DNA of 64,000 nt from Branchiostoma floridae (lineage: Eukaryota; Chordata; Leptocardii; Amphioxiformes; Branchiostomatidae): the NCBI RefSeq assembly GCF_000003815.2, contig NC_049995.1, forward strand, positions 4,045,747 to 4,109,746, written 5' to 3'. The translations under genes and the position numbers were made by a program. A model generated the notes under the pieces. The model was not told the DNA's origin. It did not search any database and saw only the letters and a list, made by a program, of their open reading frames with translations. Numbering within the stretch: position 1 is the stretch's first letter; every line of letters starts with the position of its first letter. Below, piece by piece: positions 20,059-31,769 of this stretch.

Positions 20059-23000
20059 ATGGTTGTCAGGAAACGTCAAATTTCCATCCCAATATGGGAT
20101 CAACTTAACATGTTGCCGTCGACCTTTGTTTCAGAAACTACTTTCCAACTAAAGAAAAATTATCGAATTATCATGGCCGTCACGTTTCTCCTCCTGATTG
20201 TCTGTCTTATGTATTCTGGATACCAGGCATACCCAAGGACTAGGTGAGACATAATTTTTCGTAAAATTTAACACATGTATGCCTACACAAATGTTTGCCA
20301 GAACTGCTTAAGCAACAAATAGGTAGTAATATTAGTGTCCTCTTCCTCTTCCTTCAAAATTTCACATGCATTAATGATTTTCAAGGAAAAGCTACTAGTA
20401 ATTAAAAAGGCTAATAACAACAATGAAAAGCTACTAGTAATTAAAAATGTTAATAACAACAATAACTGAATTTCGACGGTCTCTGGTACAACCTTTTCAG
20501 GTACGAATGACCTGTGGTTTAGGTCACGTGACCTTACAGTCACTTGACGTACACAAATTGTCACGTGATATTCCTAGCCTTTTGTCTTTTAAGTACATGT
20601 ATTTTAGATACATAAGAGAGAAATTATATAATAAAGAGTCATTAAGATCAGGGGTGGTTGACACATTTTTCAAAAAAGTTATCAACTTTTCAATAAACTG
20701 TGATCTCTACGACCATTTCAGAGACGCGCATCGTTTAGCATCAGCTCCCAGGATAGATACAGCCAAGCCATGGGCACAGAATCAAGCAGAGTTTGTAAAA
20801 ATCAAGTGAGTAGCATTCATGAAGGTTAGACATCCAGGTTAACAATATTCAAATACAATTCAATCCCTAAAACTTGATCATCATCATCATCATCGGTCGA
20901 CGTGATCAAATGTAAACATGTTCGCACATGTTTACACACGACGGGGTTATACCGCCCCTTACGGGGTGACATACCCTTTCGTATGGCTAATTACAAGACG
21001 GGGATGCGCCAGGTCTCCCACTTGATAAAAACGGATATTATCCAGTTGTAGAGATTGAATTGCATTTGAACAAGGTTCACTTCAGATCAAATTCACGACA
21101 AAATTTTTCATTAAGACTTTTTTTAGTAATTGAAGGATTTCCAAGATTTTTTTGTTCTCAGATTAGATTTTCCTCTTTTTACCTCATTGAAAATGGAGGT
21201 ACTGTTTTCAGTGTGTTTGTCTGTATGTGTGTTTTTTCTTGGAGTATGTGCAAGTTTGTTCCCATTGTCCCGGTTCCAATGTTGAACATGTAGCATGGGA
21301 AACGCTGGTTTGGCCCTGGCCAAAAGCTGTTGTCAGGGGTTTGCTAAATAGAATATAGAGGCTGTTTTTCCACAACCATTGCTTTATTCACACCAACGTT
21401 TTGGTGACCGTCTATCACCTTCTTTTGATTGGTTCACATTGTACTGCAGTATAGGTGTCGCTGCTCACAGTACGGTCACAAACCTACTTGAAACTTTTCA
21501 CGTAGGTTTGCTGAATATTTTCATGTTTCTTCAGGAACGTCTTGAAATCCATCCTGGGCCCAAGAATAACTACAGTAAGAATCAGCGCAGACTTTAACCT
21601 CATACGTATGTTTGTTCGTCTTTGAGTTTGTGCAACTTTGTTCCTATTGTCCCGGCTCCAATGTTGAACATGGAGCAACTAGAGACTTGTGGAATGGGAA
21701 ACGCTAGTTTGGCTTGGGTCCAAAGTTGTTGCGAAGGGTTTGTTTAATATTTTATTCATTTTTCTTCAGAAACGTCTTGAAATCCATCCTGGGCCCAAGA
21801 ATAACTACTGTAAGAATCAGCGCAGACTTAAACCTCATACGCCAGTGTCTTGAGGCCCGGGAGTGCCAGGGGGTTTCTGCACTACGTCACTACGGCACAT
21901 GCGCACTAGTGGGCAGCAGCGGGATCTTGCTAAACAGCAGATGCGGTGCTGAAATTGATTCGAGTGACTTTGTCATCAGGTGGGAAACGTTTCAGGGTTT
22001 GTCTGTTTGTTTGTTTGTTTGTTTGTTTGTTTGTTTGTTTGTTTGTTTGTTCATTCATGAGCGAAGCTCAAATCGGCCTGCAGGCCGCTTTTCATTCCAA
22101 TTGAGGCTATAAGGGAGGTGCGGTTCAGCTAAAATATTTATACAGAGATACAGATTGCATTAGGTCCTAATAAATCTATCAACATATATCACTACATACA
22201 CAGAGCGGAAAGGCATAGGGCTACTTAGGGCCTTTCCAAAATGGTTAAAAGAAGAATGTAGATTTGAGTTCTTACACCAGTGACCCTCAGACCGCATACC
22301 CGGTATAAGCATTTGAAGCCCTGTTTTATTACAACCTGCATAACGTTACATCAATGTGAATATTTTTGACGACGCCTCAGGGGCGAATCCTTCTTTATGG
22401 AATTTGGGTGGGTTTGAAAGTATTCACAAAAGAGTCCACAAATACATTCCCAAAGGAATTTTTGTCTCTTTGTTCCGAGCAATTGCCAAAGTCACAATTT
22501 TAAACCTCGAAATACAAATGACATCATGTTTTGTTCATAATTCTGGGGGTGACAACTCTGTGCACAGAAGTGGTTTAGCTTTGGGCCATCTAGTTACAGT
22601 GTTTTACTGCATGTGGTATTTTTGTACGGGCTTTGTACAAGAATAACTCAACAAGGAATAAATAAATTAACCTGATGATTTGTCAAGTAGATGCGATAAT
22701 CTTATTGTTATTGTTGTTTCTAAATCGTTTCAAAAGTGTAAACAAAAAATATTCATCATTTTTCATTTCAAGGTTCAACCTGAGCCCTCGAGACGGTTAC
22801 ACCAAAGACGTCGGGAAAAAGTCTTCCATGATGGTTCTTAATACTAACATGTCCCACAAGGCCTACGACATTTTCAACAACACATCTGAACAAGGAAGCA
22901 CGACTAAGGGAAATGTTTCAAACAGCCGACAATTCCATATTGTTCTTTCCAGTAAGTATATATTATATGTTGTTGCCTCCTTGAAAATGAAATTTCAAAG

Positions 23001-24167
23001 AATGCAACCCAGTAGATTTTTTACTACGTGGGATGCATACTTCAATGATCTACCACATTAGACCGTTTCCGACTTTCAAATTCGAAATTATGAATTTGGC
23101 CAATTACAGGATAGGATTTCGTCACGTGACCACATGGGCGCGTCCGACGTTTTCTGTTGTATGAAAGTTTAGCTTTTTACTAACACCAAATTATTGCTAT
23201 ACTTCTGTTTTCAAGAAGGTAATATAGTTTCTTTTCTGGTATATTTAGAAGTCGAACAGATACTGGGGGATGTACAAGGGTTTGGAGCAGATCCTGAGAC
23301 GACAGGGACTAAATGTGGGGATTGTCATGGGGGTAACGACCTCTGAACGCGGACATGACGAGATCCGCCACATGTAAGTCTGTTTTCCCTGTCTTTCTTT
23401 CTGTACCCATTTATTTCTTAAACTTTATGCTGTGTGCACAGATTTAAAGCCTATACATAAAGGGGCAGTCGCACAAGATACAGCAGCTGTTGAAAACTGT
23501 CGAAGAAGACAACTTGAGAAACATAGAATCGATAGACAGGATGTTTTATGCTTGTGTCAATCATGGGAAAGTATCTAAAGGGGCCACAACAAACTTTAAG
23601 GTAACCCTTTTGTAGAGGTGGTCTCTTGTACAGATTTGACATCTTTTATAATGATAGCTGCTTTGGAACTAGCGACCTACCCCCGGACAAAAATTTAAGC
23701 TTTGTTATCATCTCTTCCATTAAATTCATTCTAGTGACGCTGAACTTGAGAAGAGTGATGGATGTCACTCTTAAGTGAATAAATCTCTGTCTTTTTATCC
23801 AATCGTAGATATTGAATCGTATTTGAATATTATATACCTGGATGTCTAACCTTCCTAAACGTTTCAATGTTTTGTGTACGTTTTCAGGGTCTGGGATGTT
23901 CTGGACAGTCAGCACACTAGCGAGATGCCGTCAACAGGTCTACTTCTGGTGGAAATCGCCATCACATTCTGTGACCGAGTCCGTCTGTACGGTTTCTACC
24001 CGTTTGCTCGTGACCAACAAAACCACGCCATCCCTTTTCATTACTGGGATGCCTCAATCCATTTTCCTGGACCGGAGAACATTCACAATTTTGTCGCTGA
24101 GTTTCAACTTCTTCGAAAACTCCACGACAATGGAGTCATAGAGCACAAAATTGGTCCATGTAGATAA
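20059..24167 (+). CDS. ST8Sia-like sialyltransferase, six coding exons, apparent frameshift in exon 4
   Basis: This is a Golgi type II membrane enzyme moving sialic acid from CMP-sialic acid to glycans. Exons: 20059-20243, 20608-20805, 21770-21979, 22773-22951, 23249-23373, 23888-24167 (about 391 codons). A signal anchor ([16 protein letters not shown]) spans residues 37-52. Sialylmotif L ([20 protein letters not shown]) starts near residue 172; motif S ([16 protein letters not shown], then LYGFYPF) and a HYWD motif III are in the last exon. Phases join except inside exon 4: it begins in the [13 protein letters not shown] frame but must end in the frame reading DNSILFFP, one base out. The paralogue at 41060-45304 has an in-frame exon of 172 bp against 179 here. 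This is a sequencing error or a true lesion. Exon 2 is 114 bp longer than its paralogous counterpart. Confidence 0.85.
20876..21010 (-). repeat. Short interspersed repeat with (GAT)n tail, copy 2, inverted
   Basis: This is the inverted complement of 15602-15740, including GGGGTTATACCGCCCC and the trinucleotide tail (ATCATCATC). It lies in intron 2 of the sialyltransferase gene. Confidence 0.75.
21222..21846 (+). repeat. Tandem duplication carrying the 5' part of sialyltransferase exon 3
   Basis: Two units share the CCCATTGTCCCGG-like stretch (21264 and 21642), AATGTTGAACATG, GGGAAACGCT, an acceptor TTCTTCAG, and about 70 bp of exon 3 coding sequence (21535-21606 and 21770-21844). The first copy breaks off at CATACG and lacks the sialylmotif L part, so it is a pseudo-exon. 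An unrelated ~160-bp stretch interrupts the first unit. Confidence 0.85.
22003..22051 (+). repeat. (GTTT)n microsatellite
   Basis: About twelve TTTG units begin shortly after the exon 3 donor of the sialyltransferase gene. Confidence 0.9.
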
Positions 24168-24195
24168 TTTGTAAGAGTACCTGCATTATTTAATC

Positions 24196-24355
24196 TCCAG
24201 GCAGATTTACCAGTGGCATAAGATCAAAGCTGGCTAATTTTATAATACAAAGGAGTCATCAGCCACTGAGCCAAACACACTCCTAAAGCCGGCTTCACTC
24301 CTCTGGCAGCTTTTGATACTATCTTATGCTCCCGTAGAATCTGCTTGTAGATAAG
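24196..24355. mobile_element. Hairpin MITE family C copy 2
   Basis: The left arm (CTCCAGGCAGATT, GATCAAAGCTGGC) and right arm (GCAGCTTTTGATACTATC, GAATCTGCTTG) are inverted, as in 12363-12541. It lies just downstream of the sialyltransferase stop codon. Confidence 0.65.
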
Positions 24356-24559
24356 CATAATAATTCACTGATGCGGTTCAACTTCCAGATGTGATGGCAA
24401 ACAATAACAACAATTAATAGCTATATAGACATTGTCAATGGTGCTACGAGGCTACATACAGAACAATAAAATATTATCTATAACAGCACAGTTATGTATG
24501 AGTGATCTGGTCTCGCATTTGGAATACAGTACATGTATTAAGACTTGATTATTTAACAC

Positions 24560-24830
24560 ATTTATTTAGCCCTGAATAGTATTTTAGGACAGAAAATGTG
24601 ATAGTTGGAAAAGTTGTGATAACTCGGTTATTTCAATAATTGTCTATATACTAGTGAATTAATGTGATAGAGGGGTGCTATCCCATTATTTCACTAATAG
24701 ACCGACATCTCCTACTAGTAAAATAATGTGATAAGGGGTTGCTATGACATCATTTCACTAATAGATACAATCTTAATATCTCTTACTAGTAAAATAATGT
24801 AATAAGGGGTTGCTATCACATACATTAGGT
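24560..24830 (+). repeat. TACTAGT(A/G)A...AATGTGATA repeat, three units
   Basis: Units of about 75-85 bp (TACTAGT, AATGTGATA, GGGGT, TGCTAT, TTTCACTAATAGA) are repeated. The same family with its ATTTAGCCCTGA flank recurs at about 54720-54890 in the acyl-CoA synthetase gene. Confidence 0.65.
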
Positions 24831-25256
24831 CTACCTTGTTGGAGTCTGCGACTGCTCTGCCACACAGAATTAAGTTACTTCATACATGCATCTCAGCTTC
24901 GGCAATTAACTATATATAGCTAGAAGTGAGCGAACATCCCACTTGGCTGACATGTTGGAAGTACATTCACGCCACCAAAGGGCAAGCCTTTAAACCAAAT
25001 ATGGCCAACAAGTAACAACCATACGCCAACTTATAAAGTCATCTCTTGATACGTGCGTGTGCGCCGCATTTCCGTCTTCTGCATCTCATTGTCTTCTGCA
25101 TCGGTAGAGCCGGTATTTTTATAACCGCCCTTCGGCTAACACGACAGCTCAAACCCGACACTGAACACGGTAGGAATATTTTCTTCTTATTGTATGCTTC
25201 ATCTTTCTAAAATGATGGGGATAGATAATCAGTAATGGTCAGAGGTAGGGATGGGT

Positions 25257-26384
25257 ACCGGTGTGACAGCGATCTAGCGTTTTCGCCCCCCTTTAGCGTT
25301 TTCGCCCCCCCCCCCCCCAAGAGCAGCTGGTTACTACATATTACAGGTGCGCTACCTGGTACTATACTGCACCTGGGGAGTAACGTGTATGGTGTGTTAC
25401 CTGGTACCTTATGGCACCTTATTACCGTACCGTAAGATGCCTGTCATACCTCGAAAGTCGATACTATATTGTTCGGTGCAAACATGACATTGAAATGAAA
25501 AAGACAATTTTTGCAGCTGAGGTGGCATAAAAACAGTGCTACTGCGAACGTATAAATCAACACCGTCTATGGTACGGAATACGTCAGCTGTATGTTTTCA
25601 ATTTGTCACAGTGTTTTCTTTCTTGTGCTGGAAACATTTCCAAAGCACTAACAAAAACACACGTGAATAATAGTTTCTCATTATAAACACTATCTACGCG
25701 CAAGTTGATATAGCTGTTGCTAAATGCTACACAAACACTGGTAAAGTACCAGTCTTAAGAAACACGGGTAAATGCATCAGTTCCTAAATACTAGAAAAAA
25801 CAGTCATGTTGGAGGTGAAGATATCCCTTGGCCAGGTGCATATACCAAAATGTGCGTTATTCTAATTAATACCTAATATTTGCATAATTAATAAAGACAT
25901 TACATAGTTCTTTTGTGGTCACTTCATGGTAGAGACTTCATATTGGAGATATATAGGTTGTTTGAGGACAGGTGAATACAATGAAATACATCTTATGATC
26001 TCTTATGTCAAGACTCAGGTATATGCAATAATGGGAATACAAGGGACCCAACCCTCCTTGTCTGAAACAAGTTCAACTATCTTATTACCTTGTAATTACG
26101 TTAATATTGATACTATGAATGGAGTTATGTATCAAACTCGTGTACTTATATCATTCTGAAACTGCATTTTGTGATTTATACCAATCAACTTCTAAAATGT
26201 CATGTAAACCCGTTTTTTGGGGGGGGGGGCGAAATCGCTAAAGGGGGGCGAGGTAGGGGGGCGAGATCACTAGCCGGGGAGGGCGAGATCGCTAGCGATT
26301 TCGCCCCGGGGGGGCGAGATCGCTAGTGATTTCGCCCCCGGGGGAGCGAGATCACGGGGGGGCGAGATCGCTGTCACACCGGTA
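25257..26384. mobile_element. 1.1-kb transposon with CCGGTGTGACAGCGATCT termini
   Basis: The left end CCGGTGTGACAGCGATCT (25258) and right end AGATCGCTGTCACACCGG (ending about 26383) are perfect inverted repeats with TA on both sides. The right sub-terminal region holds several palindromic blocks of GCGAGATCGCTAG and TTTCGCCCC type. No transposase is seen. A half copy (ACCGGTGTCGCAGCGATTTC) is at 59645. Confidence 0.8.
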
Positions 26385-26399
26385 CAGAAAATACTAGTT

Positions 26400-27640
26400 A
26401 AATAATAGTTGTTAACGTGTGTTATTGTTTGCCATACATTGTACCTTGTGCGATTGTTGAGCTATAAATTCATTCATTCATTCTAAGTCACAATACAAGC
26501 AGAGTCTGTGTTACAGATACGCCAAATCAGCAATTACTCAAGAAACAGCATCCGCGTCTGACCGTTTCCAAAATCATATCCAGTTACTTGAGTAATATCT
26601 TACCTTACAGTATAGTACAGTACAGTATAGTATATGTCAACGTCTGTTCCAATGTAAATAACAAAGATGTGAAAGGATGAAAATGAAGAATCGTTTGCTC
26701 GGTATACCACACCGTGTACGCAATCATCTGTTTAACCTTCCTGACCAATCAGATTTCAGAATGAAGGCAACTGTTTGTTTTTTTTTGGCCAAGCTTTTTT
26801 ATTCGCACGCTGGGCTTCCAACAATTTTGCGGTTTCCAGACTATCTCATCCATGTAATGAAATCAATAAGGTCTATTGCGAAAACAGTTACTAACTAGAA
26901 AGGTAATATTTGCAAGCAAATACAGAATGTTACCTTCACATGTTGTAGTCTAACACTGGCAACTGTTTTGTTCATTCTTATTTGAACACATTTCTAAATG
27001 TAGTGACCCGAGCCCCTCTAGATCTGACATTTGCTACATTATGTAACTGAACACCACATGGTGCCTGCTACTTTACCGGTTACCATGGTGACAGCCGTCT
27101 GGTCCAGGTCGTTGAACTTATTTGCGCGGAAAAGAAGAAGAAACTTTGGCAAAGCAAAAACAGACATGTTCCCTTCTGTGAAGGTAACATAATAAAAACA
27201 TATCTTAATCGCACCGGATTCGTTGTTCACAGTTCGTTCCCTCACTGCTTCCAGTTTGAGCATTTATCTATTCATGAGAAGCTCAAATCTGAGCCCAAAG
27301 CACTGCCGATTACGCCACACGATCTTTATACAACGACGACTTTAGACTGACGTGAGTCTGATGCTGCCGCACCCGCATGCAGACACATTTTACGCTTTAT
27401 CCCACTGATTTTCTTCTTTCAACCACTACAAAATTGAATTCGTCCGGTAATGAGTGCGAAATCCGGTGTTACTTGAAAGGTTGCTAGAAAATTAAATTTA
27501 TCCTCCTTTGAATGATCTCTAATTCCCTATCAATTTCGTCTGAGAGGAAATTAGGTTTATGTCTAGAGCTTTAAGAAATATAAACTATCTAGTAGTCAAT
27601 AAGGTTTATGTCTGATATTATATATATAGCTAGAATTTAG
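26400..27640. other. Intergenic, dispersed repeats only
   Basis: A family B copy lies at about 26520-26600, and a decayed member of the family seen at 17764-18568 may lie at about 26655-26875. No exon is recognised. Confidence 0.4.
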
Positions 27641-27884
27641 CATCCTCCTATGCAGGGACATCCAACAGACAAACTGTCTGTTAGGATGTACCCTGCTCTT
27701 TCAACCGTAGGCCTTAGTTCCTGACCGCCCTGCTTATGAATATTAATGAGGTTACCCTTATACATGCGAGACAGCTTTTGGAAACGGAAAGCCTATTCTC
27801 TTTGAAAAGTGACGGTTGGAAGAGCAGGGCACACCCAGACAGACAGACAGTCTGGCTGTTGGATGTCCCTGCGTAGGAAGATGG
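27641..27884. mobile_element. Hairpin element (~70-bp arms)
   Basis: The left arm (ATGCAGGGACATCCAACAG, ACTGTCTG, CCCTGCTCTTTCAACCG) is matched inverted by the right arm (CGGTTGGAAGAGCAGGG, CAGACAGT, CTGTTGGATGTCCCTGC). The loop is about 95 bp. Confidence 0.75.
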
Positions 27885-28049
27885 AATTGAGAGAACACCT
27901 CATTTGGCTGACATCCTGTCGATAGATAGATGTTGAGGATGAAAGCAGATTCTGGACCTCATCAGCAGTAAACAAGAAGATTCTCAAAAGCAGGAAACCA
28001 GTCGTGAGTACCAGTCTCAATTCCCCGATTTGGGTAAGTTCAATTTTCA

Positions 28050-28850
28050 CGTGTTAGAAATTATGGCTCAACTTTAAGCCAGCTAGTGTCTGTGTTGGAA
28101 TAAGTAAGCTGACGGTCACATAAGTCATGCAATCATCTTACGATCCCAAACGCGTTCTTGGTGTGTTGTTAGTATGTGTGACGCGAAAACGTTCGATACG
28201 GGTGTTCCAGACCGTGTGATAATTTTCCGTATCACACAGGTTCTAAGTTCTATCAAATAGGCTTCCTTTGAGTAAATCGAACTATTTCGAACGGGCCGAA
28301 TACGGCACGGTTGAAAATTCGAATACCGGATTCGGACGTTAGAATTGCTGTTGTTACAATCTTTTATTCGAGGACACAACATTTTCTCAATTTCTGGTGC
28401 ATTTCGCATCGAAATATGTGTTTTCTCAGGTGGGTATGACATAAATAAAAATACGCGCAACCCTTTGGCGATCTTAGAAATGGCCGATCTTCCATCGATA
28501 CGCCCGACGATCGTGAATAACGTGACAAGAGTATTACCAGATGAGAAAAAAATTGACTTACTCTGTGCTGCTTCTGCAGATTTACATCCCGATTCGCGGC
28601 GGTATGCTGCGGCATACCGCATTTAAGTGAGAATTGTCCGAAACCCATAAAGATACGTACTGGACCCACATATATACAGGCAATCCGTATAATAATAATG
28701 ATGATAACAGTACTGATAATAATGATGATAATAATCAAAGTAACTTGCGTATCCAGGCATAAAAAATTGAGTTGGAGTTAGATAATCGTTTCCACATTTT
28801 ATCAGTGGGCTGCCTAATTTGCTGTGTAATCCACGTGCGTATACGAAGTG
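28050..28850. other. No supported gene; overlapping open frames on both strands
   Basis: A 165-codon minus frame (28125-28622) and a 93-codon plus frame (28345-28626) overlap here. The plus frame contains a coding-like stretch (MADLPSIRPTIVNN, VLPDEKKIDLLCAASAD). Neither has a recognised family, flanking exons or splice context. An ATAATGATG simple repeat follows at about 28690-28736. Confidence 0.3.
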
Positions 28851-28860
28851 TCATTCATAA

Positions 28861-28960
28861 AAAGGGTCTACCGAAAGTGCGAAAAGGATCCTTTTCGTTC
28901 CTTTTCGTTCCTTTTCGCACTTTCGCTACCGAAAGTGCGAAAAGGAACGAAAAGGAAGGA
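28861..28960 (-). repeat. Decamer satellite, minor block (inverted relative to 30100-30376)
   Basis: The decamer TTTTCGTTCC and the terminal word CGCACTTTCGGTA or its complement (TACCGAAAGTGCG) occur here in both orientations. The outer flank (AAAATCAATGAGAATATAA, 28980) is the complement of the flank at 30070 (TTATATTCTCATCGATTTTA). The two blocks therefore form inverted arms around a 1.1-kb spacer. Confidence 0.8.
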
Positions 28961-30099
28961 AGTATGAAGCAAACTAAAATAAAATCAATGAGAATATAAC
29001 GAACCGGTACTGCGGGCGTTAGAAGACTATGAAACATGTTTTAAAACGTGTTTTATTTTAGAATTTGGCACTATGAATTTTTTACGGCGCTGTTTTAGGC
29101 GGTTGTGTTTTTGTGGCTAAATTATTCTCTGAAGATCAGCGAAATACAAGGAAACAGAACTGAGATAAGAAAGTAAGGACTAAAATTCAGTTACTGACGG
29201 GTGATAGATAAATATCGATTAACGTACATTTTGCAGGATGAGGCAAGATTGTAGCGTTGCTGTTGTATTTGGATGGCTTCTGTTCTCCCAAGATGGGAGC
29301 ACCGCATGCAATTCTTGCGATTGTTTACGTCTAATAGAAGTCCGGCCTGGAATGATATGCTAATAAACTGCTGCCCCACTAGCATGACAGCTCCTTTCAA
29401 CAGGGCCCACAACATGTTTTTCTGGAGACTGGAGACATATCTTCTTGCTCGTTCACGACAAAAGAAAAGGTGTGAAAGGATAGGCATGTATACATTGTAG
29501 TGATTGTACCAAGGAGCTTTCATCACGTTGTACCATGAGTATTCATAATTTTGGCGGGAAGAAAGGACAACGTGAGGAATTTGTGCAAAGGATATTGGGA
29601 AACTACGGAGAGATTTGGCCGTTGAGTCACGTCTCCCGTGCGGGTTTGACAGAAAAAGTCTTTGGAACCAGACCTCGAATTGAAATCAACGCGGTGTCCC
29701 GATTGCCCGGGGCCACATATCATTTAGGCCGGGACCACTAGAAAACGACTTTGTGACATTTTTGAGACCGTAGAAAAATAATCTACACCAGAATGTCAAC
29801 CCGTCAAACGTTTTTCAGGCGCGCTACTCAGCGGCTTTTACCCCCCCCCCCCCCTGGATCTGTGACAGCCCGCGTGGGAACCCGGGACGCACTGATTCGT
29901 GACTCCGCCCATCGCCTTTGATTTGTATTTAGCTATTTCCACGCGTGCACTTTCCCGCCGGTTCGCCGTTTAACCATTGGAGCTCTAGGAATTTCGTGGA
30001 GCAAGTCGCAAAATGCAAAAATAAAGTCCGTTGCAAATGCATTTGCCGATCACAGTGCCGTTACCTTATATTCTCATCGATTTTATTTCACTTTGCTTC

Positions 30100-30376
30100 A
30101 TACTTCGTTCCTTTTCGTTCCTTTTCGCACTTTCGGTACTTTCCTTTTCGTTCCTTTTCGTTCCTAGCCAATCTTTTTGTTCCTTTTCGCACTTTCGGTA
30201 CTTTCCTTTTCGTTCCTTTTCGTTCCTTTTCGCACTTTCGGTACTTTCCTTTTCGTTCCTTTTCGTTCCTTTTCGTTCCTTTTCGTTCCTTTTCGTTCCT
30301 TTTCGTTCCTTTTCGCTTCTTTTCGTTCCTTTTCGTTCCTGTTCGCTCCTTTTCGTTCCTTTTCGCACTTTCGGTA
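30100..30376 (+). repeat. Decamer satellite (TTTTCGTTCC)n with CGCACTTTCGGTA punctuation
   Basis: About 25 decamers are interrupted by the CGCACTTTCGGTA word at about 30126, 30188, 30232 and 30364. All long frames here (up to 158 codons, Phe/Ser/Leu/Arg or Lys/Glu/Arg rich) are by-products of the ten-base period. Confidence 0.9.
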
Positions 30377-31769
30377 CACCGCATAAAAATGTATATTCCT
30401 CCAGACTATTACCCCAGTTAGGAATGTCGGAGTAATACCATGTGCCGATTTATGATTATAGCTATGATCTCTACCAGCGTCGGCAGGCCTAGAGCTTGTT
30501 ATTGGATCATCATCGCCCCCTTTTGTAATTCTATGATAGCAGAAACTCGCTATCACGGCAAAGTCCCTTCCACAGCAAAGTCCCTTCCTCGGCAAACTCC
30601 CTTTCCCGGCACAAGAGAACATGGCCAACGTTAAAAAATCGCCTGATCCCGACCGCCTCCCATGCTGAAAGTGGTGAATGGATGCATATCTGGTTGCATG
30701 ACTGTAGGGTCAATGAACTGCCTTCCTTCGGTATATACAGTGTTGTTTAATAGGCACTGATCTTTTTGTTTTTTTACGAACACAGTCTGTGAACGAACAC
30801 ACCACCTGGATTCACATGAAGCGTACTTCCACTGGAGCTAGCTGAGGTTGAGTCATCAGCATTGAATTGTCACGGCTCCGTTCAAGGTTAGACATCAATT
30901 TAATTCCATGGAAAGATCTCTCTAGGCGGGCTTGATCCCGGTCGCCTTTCTTACAGCAGTTGGTGAATGGTTGCATATGGTTGTATGAATGTAGGGCTAA
31001 TGAACTGCTTTTCCTCGGTATATAAATATTGTAGTATCATTTTTAAGAACACGGTCTGTGGATACCACCTGGTGTGAACTGAAGCGTACATCCTCTGGAG
31101 CTAAGCTCGAGGTTGAAAGAAGAGTCACCAGCCATGATTTGTCACGACTATTAAAGGTTATTAAAGGCTGTTAAAGGTTGATATGTAAGTGTGGCAGAAT
31201 TGCACAAATTGTTACATTGTTGTTTTCTTGGTTATGTTGATATGTTTTGTTATGCTTTTGTTGTGTTTCTGGGATGCAGCTTATCATAGAATTGTGAAGT
31301 CTGGCAATCTTCAACAGCACTGTCGCCTTATTGGCACCAAGAAAATAGTTAGCATCATCGTGATCACTGTCGATGCAAAACAAATTCTTTGATCAGTCAG
31401 TACATCAAAGGGAAACCATGTAGGTGATACGTTACATAGACGTGTTAGGCCCACTTCCCTACTGTGAAACCGTCTGGATATGTGTCTGGGATTTTGAAAT
31501 AAAGAAGCAGGGAGTTGGAAGCTGGGGACAGTTGGATAGAGGCTTCAGTCAGAGAAGGAAGCAGAGAGAGTCCCGACTCACAGCTCCCGTGCGTGTCAAT
31601 GGCATACCTGTGTCTTGTGCATGTTTCTTAGTCCTGTTGTTTAAACGTCCCTCCTGCAGCATTCTAAAAGAACCTGGGGCCACAACATTGACCCCCACTT
31701 TCTTACAGATATGGTTGCATGAATGAAGGGTTAATGAACTGCTTTTCCTCGGTGTATATAATGTCGTTT

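Noticed and set aside
28125-28738. 165- and 124-codon minus frames and a 93-codon plus frame
   Set aside because: They overlap mutually, with no recognised family, splice context or neighbouring exons; kept only as an unassigned region.
29945-30628. Several overlapping frames of 69-158 codons
   Set aside because: They are by-products of the TTTTCGTTCC decamer; the same peptide period appears in all frames.
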